A program made the translations under genes and the position numbers. From Aeoliella sp052161615 (GTDB taxonomy: Bacteria; Planctomycetota; Planctomycetia; Pirellulales; Lacipirellulaceae), in assembly GCF_052161615.1 (NCBI RefSeq), contig NZ_CP197417.1:992001-1056000 (forward strand): a DNA stretch of 64,000 nt, written 5' to 3'. Under the pieces are notes generated by a model that was given only the letters and a program-made list of their open reading frames with translations, did no database searches and had not been told where the DNA came from. Within the stretch, counting starts at the first letter, position 1; every line of letters begins with the position of its first letter. Shown here one piece after another: positions 7,965 through 17,000 of this stretch.

Positions 7965-8660
7965 TTATAGCGTATTGCTTTGCGCGTGGTGGGAGAGTTC
8001 GGGGAGCATGATGATTTCGACGCGGGAGTTCTTCTTGAGCTCATCCTGCGTGAGGCCACGCGAGGCGGGTTCGTTGCTTTCGGCTTGGCTGAGGCGGAAG
8101 CGGCGGGGGTCGATGCCGTGCTTTTCGAGCTCGTCCTTCACGGCAAGGCACCGCTCGTAACAGAGCTGCCAGTGGTCGGTGTGATCCGAGCCACGGCCGA
8201 GTGGTTGCAAGATGCAGTGCGAGCGGATTTCGATGCGGTGCGTCTTGCCGAGCAGCAGGTGAAGGTTTGAATCGATCTTCTCGCGCTCCTCGTCGGTCAG
8301 TTCGGCGCTAGTGGGCGTGAACAGCACGGCGATGCGGATCACATCGGGGTACTGACTGGTGACGCTGACTTGGCCGATGTTTTCGTCGAGACCCGGGGTG
8401 CTGCCATCGCCGGGGCCCGATTGCTCGAACCCGATTTTTCCCTTGGCGACTTTGCCCTTCGGCAGCTTGCTAGGGAGCGACGATTGCTTGGGATGTGCGG
8501 CAACGCCGGGCTCAGAGGCGAAGGGATCGCGGAAGTACTCGGCGATGGCTTCTTTGACATCGGGCTTCTGTGACGTGAGCCACATGACCATGAAGAAGGC
8601 CATCATCGCCGTCACGAAGTCGGCGTACGCCACTTTCCACGCACCACCACTACCAGCCAT
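7965..8660 (-). CDS. motB: Flagellar motor stator protein MotB
   Basis: A 231-residue stator subunit that, with MotA, forms the ion channel driving flagellar rotation and anchors it to peptidoglycan. The N-terminus is almost textbook MotB: KVAYADFVTAMMAFFMVMWL, with the ion-carrying Asp at residue 14. A plug/linker region (about 35-100) is followed by a compact OmpA-like peptidoglycan-binding domain (TDEEREKIDSNLHLLL ... IEIRSHC ... NSRVEIIML). The protein is shorter than the ~300 residues of E. coli MotB, mainly in the linker. It lies 69 nt downstream of motA, in the order expected for a motAB operon. Confidence 0.92.
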   Translation of the reverse strand: MAGSGGAWKVAYADFVTAMMAFFMVMWLTSQKPDVKEAIAEYFRDPFASEPGVAAHPKQSSLPSKLPKGKVAKGKIGFEQSGPGDGSTPGLDENIGQVSVTSQYPDVIRIAVLFTPTSAELTDEEREKIDSNLHLLLGKTHRIEIRSHCILQPLGRGSDHTDHWQLCYERCLAVKDELEKHGIDPRRFRLSQAESNEPASRGLTQDELKKNSRVEIIMLPELSHHAQSNTL

Positions 8661-8729
8661 GATTCAAGTTCCAAAGGAGCGGTGATTGCGGGTAGGTTGA
8701 GGAAAGGAAAGCGGTGGGCATGGACGAAC

Positions 8730-9590
8730 TTACTTCGCGTCGACTTCGGCCAGCAGTTGTTCGAGTTCCTCGCGCGACAGGCGGAGGTCCGACGGCATGC
8801 TGCGGCGCGTTCGTTCGATGACCACCTTTGGCGGCACGTCCGAGGCGAACGACATGATCATATTGGCGATGGTGCGGAAGTAAGTGATCTCGGTGTGGCT
8901 CTGCGACTCCATGCGGGCCGCAAGTGGCGCGAAGAACCCGTAGGACAGCAAGATGCCGAGGAACGTTCCCACCAAGGCGGCACCCACCTTGTGGCCGATT
9001 TCCTCGACGGGGCCGTCGATGTGACCCATCGTCACCACGATACCTAGCACCGCGGCGACGATGCCGAAGCCCGGCAGGGCGTCGGCGGTCTTCGACAGCG
9101 CAGCGGCTGGGGCGTGGTGCTCGGCTTCCATCGCGTGGATCTCGGCCTCGAACATGTCGGGCAGGTCCTCGCCACGAGCACTACCATCCACCAATGGGCC
9201 GAAGCCATCGCAAATGAAGTGCAGCACGTGCGAGTTGCCAACGATCTTGGGATAGCGGGTAAAAATGGCGCTTTGGGTTGGATCGACCAGATGGCCTTCG
9301 AGCGCTAAGAGGCCTTCGCGACGACCGACGCGCATCAGGTCGTAGTGGCACTGCAAGAGTTCTTTGTAGGAGTCTTTGTTAAAGGGCGAACCTTTGAGCG
9401 TCTTGATCACGCCATGGACCATGTCGACCAGTACTTTCTTGGGCGACATGACGATGAGCGCGCCGAGAGACGCCCCACCGATCGTGACGATTTCGGAGGG
9501 ATGGATCAGCGCACCCATGTGCCCACCCGCCATGCTGAAACCAAGCAGCACGCAGCCAATGACCACGATACATCCAACAATGACAATCAT
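8730..9590 (-). CDS. motA: Flagellar motor stator protein MotA
   Basis: A 286-residue integral membrane protein, the torque-generating partner of MotB. It opens MIVIVGCIVVIGCVLLGFSM, then AGGHMGALIHPSEIVTIGGA, typical of MotA TM1-TM2. A large cytoplasmic loop follows, with the conserved QSAIFTRYPKI region. TM3-TM4 follow as PGFGIVAAVLGIVVTMGHID and GTFLGILLSYGFFAPLAARM, which carry the conserved prolines. The C-terminal charged tail ends RLSREELEQLLAEVDAK. It is transcribed leftward, divergent from the alkaline phosphatase, and followed directly by motB. Start and length match the family. Confidence 0.93.
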   Translation of the reverse strand: MIVIVGCIVVIGCVLLGFSMAGGHMGALIHPSEIVTIGGASLGALIVMSPKKVLVDMVHGVIKTLKGSPFNKDSYKELLQCHYDLMRVGRREGLLALEGHLVDPTQSAIFTRYPKIVGNSHVLHFICDGFGPLVDGSARGEDLPDMFEAEIHAMEAEHHAPAAALSKTADALPGFGIVAAVLGIVVTMGHIDGPVEEIGHKVGAALVGTFLGILLSYGFFAPLAARMESQSHTEITYFRTIANMIMSFASDVPPKVVIERTRRSMPSDLRLSREELEQLLAEVDAK

Positions 9591-9943
9591 CTAAGGCGTC
9601 CGCCAAAAGTTGTCGAAACACAGGGCCGTCGAAACCTAGGGGTAGGAAGGACGCAGAAATATAAGTCGTGTGGGTGTGCGCGGGGTTGCGGGGAACGGAA
9701 TTCGCGCCCCGCTAGCGGGGTTTCAGGTCGGCGGGGAGCGTGGGTGGGGCTGTAGGGCCGGTTGTAGGGATAGTGCCAGAGAGGGGGCGGGCAGGCAGTT
9801 TTGCGCATTGCTCGTTCGTAATGTGCCAGCTTTCCGGCGGGTTGCCGGCGGAAAGCTGGCCGGTCAGCCCGTGTGTGGGTAAATTGAGAGTTTGTCGCTC
9901 GCCCGCCACGTTGGGGCTGGCAGGACGTTCTTCGCGGGAGTCG
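9591..9943. other. Divergent intergenic region between motA and phosphatase
   Basis: About 350 bases that must hold the promoters for motAB (leftward) and the phosphatase (rightward). Reading frames cross it but have no recognisable product. The only clear structure is the hairpin at 9826-9859. No confident sigma-70, sigma-54 or Pho-box could be identified by eye. Confidence 0.45.
9826..9859. repeat. 11-bp-stem hairpin
   Basis: CCAGCTTTCCG and CGGAAAGCTGG form a perfect 11-bp stem around a 12-nt GC-rich loop (GCGGGTTGCCGG) that can pair further with the stem base. It lies 85 nt before the phosphatase start. No T-run follows, so it is more likely a dispersed REP-type element or a 5'-leader structure than a terminator. 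Confidence 0.55.
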
Positions 9944-11644
9944 ATGGAAACGATGATGCGTGTCAGGTGTTTGTTGGGCGTGCTGGTGTTGTCGATGGGC
10001 CTTCAGGCGGCGGCGGCCGATTGGCTGCGCGATCTCCAAAGCGAGGCCATCGAGAAGAAGGAAAGCAAGGCGGCCCACTGGGGACCTAAGCCCACCAAAT
10101 ACAGCTCGTGGACCACGCACAGCAATCGCCTCATTCCGGTCTACACGTTCGGAACGCTCGGCAAGGGCGAGGGCATCGACCTCGATAGCTACACGGGCGA
10201 GCGGAGCGTCTATCGCAACCCGTCGGCGCTCGACCGGCTGTACCAAGGGAACATGCAGGACTCGGTGAACCCCAGCGCCGACTACATGGATCAGACCAAC
10301 GTGTTCGATCTGCAGCTCGCCGCGCTCCAGGAAAAAAAGAAGCACATCATCTTGGTGGTGTTCGACGGCATGGACTGGCAGACCACGCAAGCCGCGTCGA
10401 TTGCGAAGCTCGGCCGCGTCGCCTACACGGAAGGACGCGGCGAAGGATTTCACTTTCAGGAGTACGAAGCCGATGGCACTTCGCAGTACGGCTATCATGT
10501 CCCCAGTCCCCAACGCAGCAAAGCCCAAGTCGACGTCGACAAGCAGAAAGTGCAGCCGAGCGGCGGACTGCCGGGGGGATACTGTCCGCTGATCGCGGGT
10601 GAGTTCCCGTGGTCGTGCGCGACCGACGCTGGTTACTTGATCGCCGACTCGGGCGAGGGGCTTGTGCGGCACGCTTATCCCGACTCGGCGAGCACCGCGA
10701 CCAGCATGATGTGCGGCGTGAAGACCTACAACGCGGCGATTGGCGTCGGACCGCTGGGCGAACTGCGTCCCTCGATCGCGCTGCGTGCGCAGGCCGAAGG
10801 CTATAAGGTCGGCGTAGTAACTAGCGTACCCATTTGCCACGCGACGCCCGGCTCGGCGTACGCGGCGAACGTGCATCGCGATGACTATCAGGACATCAGC
10901 CGCGATCTGCTGGGGCTGCCCTCGGTGAGTCACCCCGACACGCCACTGCCGGGTCTCGACGTGGTGATTGGCTCGGGGCACGGGGTCGAGAAGGATAAGG
11001 ACGATGCTCAGGGAAAGAACTTCAAGCCGGGCAACAAATACCTCGCCGATCAAGATCTGGAAAAAGTAAGCATCGACCGCGGCGGCAAGTACCTCACTTC
11101 GGTTCGCACGCCGGGCGTAAACGGTGCCAAGGCCCTCGCGGCCGCCGCCGAGCGTGCCGCGAAGGAGAACCATCGCCTGTTGGGTTACTACGGCATCGGC
11201 GGCGACGACTCGCACGCCGCGGGGCACTTGCCCTTCGCCTCGGCCGACGGCGACTTCAAGCCCGCCCCAGGAGTCGATGGCAAGGAGTTCAACTACACCG
11301 AGGCCGATCTCAACGAGAATCCCACGCTCGAAGACATGACCAAGGCCGCGCTCACAGTGCTATCGGCTGGGGACAAGCCTTTCTGGATGCTGCTCGAAGC
11401 GGGCGACGTCGACTGGGCGAACCACAACAACAATCTCGATGCCTCGGCCGGCGCCGTGATCAGCGGCGACGCGGCGTTCAAGGCCGTCACCGATTGGGTC
11501 GAGGAGCACAGCAATTGGGATGAGACCGTGGTGATTGTCACCGCCGACCATGGGCACTACCTGGTGATCGACGACCCCGAGCTGCTCGCGGGGCCCAAAG
11601 AAGTCGCTTCGAAAAAGGACGCGAAAACGACCGATAAGAAGTAG
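9944..11644 (+). CDS. Exported alkaline phosphatase
   Basis: A 566-residue metal-dependent alkaline phosphatase (PhoA superfamily) that would hydrolyse phosphomonoesters outside the cytoplasm. Family marks: ILVVFDGMDWQ (first metal Asp), YPDSASTATSMMCGVKTYN with the catalytic Ser after Asp (the D-S-A motif), LEAGDVDWANHNNN (metal Asp/His) and VIVTADHGHY (metal Asp-His). ATG 9944 starts a short signal peptide (METMMRVRCLLGVLVLSMGL, then QAAAAD); ATGs at 9953 and 9956 are possible. The Lys-rich end (KEVASKKDAKTTDKK) is unusual. A perfect 24-bp-arm palindrome begins 33 nt after the stop and may terminate the transcript. Confidence 0.88.
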   Translation: METMMRVRCLLGVLVLSMGLQAAAADWLRDLQSEAIEKKESKAAHWGPKPTKYSSWTTHSNRLIPVYTFGTLGKGEGIDLDSYTGERSVYRNPSALDRLYQGNMQDSVNPSADYMDQTNVFDLQLAALQEKKKHIILVVFDGMDWQTTQAASIAKLGRVAYTEGRGEGFHFQEYEADGTSQYGYHVPSPQRSKAQVDVDKQKVQPSGGLPGGYCPLIAGEFPWSCATDAGYLIADSGEGLVRHAYPDSASTATSMMCGVKTYNAAIGVGPLGELRPSIALRAQAEGYKVGVVTSVPICHATPGSAYAANVHRDDYQDISRDLLGLPSVSHPDTPLPGLDVVIGSGHGVEKDKDDAQGKNFKPGNKYLADQDLEKVSIDRGGKYLTSVRTPGVNGAKALAAAAERAAKENHRLLGYYGIGGDDSHAAGHLPFASADGDFKPAPGVDGKEFNYTEADLNENPTLEDMTKAALTVLSAGDKPFWMLLEAGDVDWANHNNNLDASAGAVISGDAAFKAVTDWVEEHSNWDETVVIVTADHGHYLVIDDPELLAGPKEVASKKDAKTTDKK

Positions 11645-11676
11645 CCGGTGGGGTAAAACTAGGAGCCAGTTCCGAA

Positions 11677-11726
11677 AGTCCCCTCTCCCGGACCCTCACC
11701 CAGGTGAGGGTCCGGGAGAGGGGACT
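11677..11726. repeat. Perfect 24-bp-arm hairpin, CCCTCTCCC family (copy 1)
   Basis: The arms 11677-11700 and 11703-11726 are perfect reverse complements over 24 nt with a 2-nt loop (CA). The sequence is AGTCCCCTCTCCCGGACCC continuing into TCACC. Related hairpins occur at 38989-39069 (inside imuB), 42184-42219 and 53329-53368. Here it follows the phosphatase stop and precedes the beta-helix gene by about 100 nt. Confidence 0.85.
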
Positions 11727-11823
11727 CTATGTTGGTGGCCCCCTTCTGCGACTTGCGGTTATACTCGAAACTCCGCGCGGCCGAGGCGTCCGCGTGAGCC
11801 TTCAAGTTTCGAGCACTCCCGCC

Positions 11824-13806
11824 ATGCCCCGCCGCCGGTTTCCCTGCCACTCTCGTCCGCTCTGCATCGAGCCTCTCGAAGACCGCCGCGTGCTGGCGGG
11901 GCTCGTGGTGACCAACAACGTCGACACGATCGACGGCGACACCACCAGCATCGCCGCGCTCCTTGCAACGCCAGGCCTCGACGGCATCAGCATTCGCGAA
12001 GCGATCGAAGCGGCGAACAACACGCCGGGCGCGGACGAGATCACGTTCGATTTCGGGCATGATGGTCCGGAGGTGATTCGGCTGACGCTCGGGGAACTTC
12101 TGGTAACCGATTCACTGTCGATCACGGGAGCGGGGGCGGAATTGCTGACGCTGGATGCCGATCGGCAAAGTGCTGTTTTAAGTATTGAAGCCGATGCCGT
12201 GGTATCTATTACGGGAGTGGCTGTTACTAAGGGGCTGGCAAATGCCTGGATCGACGGTGCCGGCGGGATTGATAATCGCGGTGATCTAACGCTTAAGAAC
12301 GTCTGGTTGACGCAAAATAGTGGGGGTGGCGCAGGTGGGATCCTGAATCGTGGGAAGCTGCTCGTTCTCGGCTCGCACGTCGCCGAGAACGGAATGAGTG
12401 GTCTAGTAAACGAAGTGGACGGCACTGCCTCGGTACAGGGCTCCACTTTCTCAGGCCACTTCGGTGCAGATGGGGGCGGAATCATTAACCGAGGCGTGCT
12501 GGAAGTGGATGAATGTATTGTGAGCAACAATGCGTCCTTCTATTGGGGAGGAGGAATCATTAACGCCGGATCGGGAGTGGCGGTGATTCGTTCTTCGCGA
12601 GTAATTGAGAATGGCTGGGAACCTAATAGCAGTCCATTTGCTCCAAGGGGCCTTGGGGTTTTAAATCAAGGGAATGCCACGATCATAGACACAACTATTT
12701 CGGACAATCGCACCGATGGAACAGGTGGCGGTGTTTACAATCTCGGCGAAATGATGATTTCGCGTTCGACCCTGTCGATGAACAGTGTGCGTCTATATGG
12801 AGGAGCCATTTTCAATGGGGCAATGGGGACTCTAACAATCGAAGATTCTACCATTTCTAATAACTTCGCTACTTTAGATGGCGGTGGAATAATGAACGTT
12901 GCGAAGTTAACGGTTCGCAGATCGACCATTGCACAAAACGACGCGGGGAGAGTTACCGGAGGACTGCTCACTCAGTCGCAGCAGGTGACTATTCAAGGTT
13001 CAATAATTGCGGGAAACGGGCATGGAGACATCGACCTTGCCAACGAATCTTTTGTGCTAGCCGGTTCCCACAATCTCATACAAGACGGTACGAACGTTAT
13101 GGGATTGAGTGACACGATGCATGCCGACCCCCGCCTCGGCCCCCTCGCCGATCACGGCGGACCCACATACACGCACGCCTTACTCCCCGGCAGTCCCGCC
13201 ATTGATGCGGGCGATTCGTCGATTGCCTTCGATCCAGCAGAGTTCGATCAGCGCGGCTTCGCACGTGTCGCCAACGGCGGGTTGGGCTTACGGCTCGACA
13301 TCGGCGCTTATGAGTCGCAAGGCATCCCCGACTACCCCGTCGGCGACTTTAATCACGATGGCATCGCCAACCTCGCCGACTACACCGTGTGGCGCGACAC
13401 GCTCGGCAGCAACACGCAGCTCGCGGCCGATGCCAGCGGCAACAACGTGGTCGACGCGGACGACTACGCGATCTGGAAACAGCACTTCGGCAACACCACG
13501 ATTCCATTGACCAGTGTCCCGCCGACCGAAGCGGCCCTCGACGCCGCGCTGGCGATGTTCGTGTCACCGGAGAACGAGCAACCCGAATCGACCCCGGCGG
13601 CTCTTCCAACCTCTGGTAACGCAAATAGTGGGACCGGGAATACCGGCGAGGAGTTGCTGCTCGCCGTCCGCGGGAGTGCGGATAGAGGGGAACACTTAGG
13701 TGGCAATTCGCTGAGATCCGCAGGTGATACCCAGAGCGAGTGGGGTAAAACAAGGAGGGGGCGAAGTCTCGCCGCGGGGCTCGAAAGCCTGCTGTACCGC
13801 GACTGA
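11824..13806 (+). CDS. Secreted parallel beta-helix protein with dockerin type I domain
   Basis: About 660 residues. ATG 11824 is chosen because it is closely followed by the planctomycete extracellular motif (CIEPLEDRRVLAG); the frame is open from 11704. Residues 20-60 contain ISIREAIEAANNTPGADEI, typical of right-handed beta-helix 'CSLREAI' proteins. Residues 100-430 are Gly/Asn-rich turns (GGGIINRG, GGGIMNV) of a parallel beta-helix. Then comes HALLPGSPAIDAGDS...DQRGFARV...DIGAYE, the usual end of this domain. Residues about 502-558 are a dockerin type I pair of EF-like loops (GDFNHDGIANLADY and DASGNNVVDADDY). A 100-residue Ser/Pro/Gly tail follows and is shared with the next gene. No catalytic residues of a known lyase are evident. 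Confidence 0.85.
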   Translation: MPRRRFPCHSRPLCIEPLEDRRVLAGLVVTNNVDTIDGDTTSIAALLATPGLDGISIREAIEAANNTPGADEITFDFGHDGPEVIRLTLGELLVTDSLSITGAGAELLTLDADRQSAVLSIEADAVVSITGVAVTKGLANAWIDGAGGIDNRGDLTLKNVWLTQNSGGGAGGILNRGKLLVLGSHVAENGMSGLVNEVDGTASVQGSTFSGHFGADGGGIINRGVLEVDECIVSNNASFYWGGGIINAGSGVAVIRSSRVIENGWEPNSSPFAPRGLGVLNQGNATIIDTTISDNRTDGTGGGVYNLGEMMISRSTLSMNSVRLYGGAIFNGAMGTLTIEDSTISNNFATLDGGGIMNVAKLTVRRSTIAQNDAGRVTGGLLTQSQQVTIQGSIIAGNGHGDIDLANESFVLAGSHNLIQDGTNVMGLSDTMHADPRLGPLADHGGPTYTHALLPGSPAIDAGDSSIAFDPAEFDQRGFARVANGGLGLRLDIGAYESQGIPDYPVGDFNHDGIANLADYTVWRDTLGSNTQLAADASGNNVVDADDYAIWKQHFGNTTIPLTSVPPTEAALDAALAMFVSPENEQPESTPAALPTSGNANSGTGNTGEELLLAVRGSADRGEHLGGNSLRSAGDTQSEWGKTRRGRSLAAGLESLLYRD

Positions 13807-14055
13807 TTGATTGACACCCTCGGGGTAGACAAGTACTCTGGGTTTTGGTGAAGGGCTGGGCTGACCTTGATGGTCAGGCCGTCCTTTTCTTGGGCGTATT
13901 GTGCATTTGGTCCACCAGCTTATTGGCGTTTGCTGGAGGAGAAGTCTCAAAGTGCACAGCAACACATATTGATAATTCGGCCGGCACGCCGGTCCGGTGG
14001 TGCGCATCCTTAGCGCTTGTGCTGACGGGTAAGCGTTCTAGGGATAAGGCAAGGT

Positions 14056-17000
14056 ATGGAATCGAAGAATGGGGGGGCCTTGCAGCCTCGGATTATGGTG
14101 CCCTGGTCAACTCGTGCGCGCTCGCAGCAGTCCCATCGGTCGTCTTCGCTGCAAGTCGAAGTGCTTGAGCCTCGCCATGCCTTCTCAGGGCATCCCCTTC
14201 TCAGCGAGATCGTGGCTTCCAACGAGAATTCCGTTCACGATGGTTATGGCCTAGCGCAAGACTGGATCGAAATATTCAACGCCGGTGACCACAGCGTCAA
14301 TCTGGGCAGCTACGCACTTACCGACGATCCCGACGAACTCGACAAGTGGGAGTTTCCCTCGGTCGTGCTCGGACCTGGCGAGTACCTGGTCGTGTTCGCT
14401 TCGGGACTCGATCGTGTCGACCCAAGCGGTGGGTTGCACACGAACTTCAGCCTGAGCGCTAGTGGCGAGTACCTCGCGCTCGTAAGCCCGGGGGGGAGCG
14501 TTGTGTCGGCGTTCGGCTCTCCTAGTCAGGACTTCCCTTCGCTCGTGAAGAACCAATCGTATGGGCTGCCGTTCGAATCGGTGTACACGCAGGTCGTAAC
14601 GCCGACGAGTCCTGCCAGCTATCACGTGCCGACTTCCAATGCGCACGGTCATGCTTGGACCGAGCTGTCTTTCGACGATAGTTCGTGGACAAGCAGCATG
14701 GCGGCGGTGGGCTTAACGGACAGCACCAACCTTTACACACCGCATATCACGACAAGTTTACCGGCCGGCACGACCTCCGCTTATCTTCGAATTCCCTTCG
14801 AAGTCTCAGACCCGAGTGCGGTACTGGGAACGCTATCGGCCAAGTTCGACGATGGATTCGTCGCCTACCTGAATGGTGAGCGAATTGCCAGCTTCTCGGC
14901 CCCGGGGTCCACAGCATTTGATTCGCTAGCCACTGAGTTTCGCCCGCGTGAAGCTGCCATCGAGAGCGTCGTGTTCGATGTGAGCCGCTTCTCGCACCTG
15001 TTGGAGTTGGGCGAGAATGTCCTGGCGATCCATCTGCTCAACTCTCCTGAGGGCGAGAGCATCGACGCACTCATGGCTCCGACGCTGACCATTGGCAGCG
15101 GGGTGATGGTCGCCAGCGAGTCGCCTGCGAAACTCATGCAGGCGACGCCCGGCATGCCCAACACGTTGGCGGCTTCGTCGGAAGTGGAGTTCTCGCGGAC
15201 TACGGGCGTATTCACGACCACGTTTGAGTTAGTACTGTCTTCGCCCGGGGGCGAACCGATTCGCTACACGCTGGATGGCACCATGCCTACCAGCAGCTCA
15301 CCTCTCTACACCGCCCCGATTTCCGTCAGCGCGTCGGTGCAGGTGAGGGCCCGGACCTACGCGGTGGATGGTAGTGTCGGGGATACGAAAACCGAGTCGT
15401 TCTCGCTGCTCGGCACTGTGCACGACGGATTCACGTCCGACCTGCCGATCATCGTGCTGGAGAACTTTGGTCAAGGACTGCCAGATCGCGAGTTTCAAAG
15501 TGGCTCGCTAGCGCTCTACGAGCCGTCTGCGGAAACGGGCCGCACATCGCTGGACAGCACGCCCACGTTGACCTCTCTTACGGGACAACATCGCCGGGGT
15601 GCCAGCACCTACAATCACCCGAAGCCTAACTTGGCGCTAGAGTTTCGAGATGAACACGGATTCGATAAGAGCGTGTCGATCTTGGGAATGCCCGAGGAAT
15701 CGGACTGGGTGCTCTATGCCCCCTACGGAACGGATCGCTCGCTGATTCGCAATGCGGTAATGTACGACCTGAGCCAGCAGCAGACTGGTTACGCCGTTCG
15801 TACCCGGTTCGTTGAACTCTTCTATAACATCTACGGAGGCGAGCTCGATAACTTCGACTATCGAGGCGTCTACGTGCTCATGGAGAAGATCAAGATCGAC
15901 GAGAATCGCGTCGGTATTGACGGAGTCGATCGATCGGACGTTTCGGAGTCGGACATCACGGGGGGCGGATACCTATTCAAAATTGATCGAAACGAGGGTG
16001 AAGAGGATTCGTCATGGGATTCTGGAGGAACGCCCAACGTTTCCGTCCATGCCCACGTCGATCCCGAGCGATCGGACCTTACGCAATCTCAAGTCGATCA
16101 CTTGCGGGGCTACATTGATGAGTTCGTGACCGCGCTATCGGGTCCCAACTACCGAGACCCGTTGACAGGCTACGCAAGCTACATCGACGTCGATGGGTGG
16201 ATCGATCACCATTTGTTTAGAGTGTTCTCCCGAGAGACCGACAACATCGTCTTGAGCGAACACATGTACTTGGCGGGGGAAGGCCAGTTGACCTACGGGC
16301 CCGCTTGGGACTTCGATCGGTCTACCGGAAGTTCTGGTGCAGGCAACAAGTCCGCGGAAGGATGGAACGGGAACGTTGCCAATGTGTTCGGCTACGGTTG
16401 GTGGGGCCGACTTTGGACGGACCTCGATTTCCGGCATGGCTGGGCGGATCGATGGGCCGAGCTCCGTCAAACCGTGCTGTCGGACGAGAACTTAACGAAC
16501 ACGGTATTGAAGCACGCCGACACCGTTCGCGAGTCGCAGGTTCGCGATGTCGCTCGTTGGCCGGCAGGAGCGCCGACGGGTGGTGCTTACTCGGATCCAG
16601 GGACCACGGGTTGGGATGCGGAGATTAGTAATCTGAAGAACTGGCTGCTGGAGCGCGCCGCCTGGATGGACAGCCAGATGGTCACGGCTCCCACCATCAG
16701 CTTTGCCGATACCGAAAACTCACAAGAGAGACTCGTTACCCTCCAGGCACCCTTGGGAGGTCCGATCTACTACACGCTCGACGGATCGGATCCCCGCGCA
16801 GCGGGCAATGGAGCGGCTCCCAACGCGATCTTGTACACCGGGCCATTTACCGTTGGCACTGCCGATGAGGTCACCGTGCGAACCACCGGCAGCGTGTCGT
16901 ACTGGACGTGGAGCGCGCCGGTATCGCAGCGGGCTGTCGAAGCTATCCCCGCAAGCTCGGCCAACCTGCGAATTTCAGAACTGCATTACAATCCGCTCGA

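Noticed and set aside
9587..11227. A 546-residue minus-strand open frame opposite the alkaline phosphatase
   Set aside because: It is antisense to a gene with all alkaline phosphatase motifs. The antisense frame has Arg/His/Val bias and no recognisable fold.
13845..14168. A 107-residue frame between the two dockerin genes
   Set aside because: It overlaps the true start of the CotH gene in another frame and has no signal or domain.
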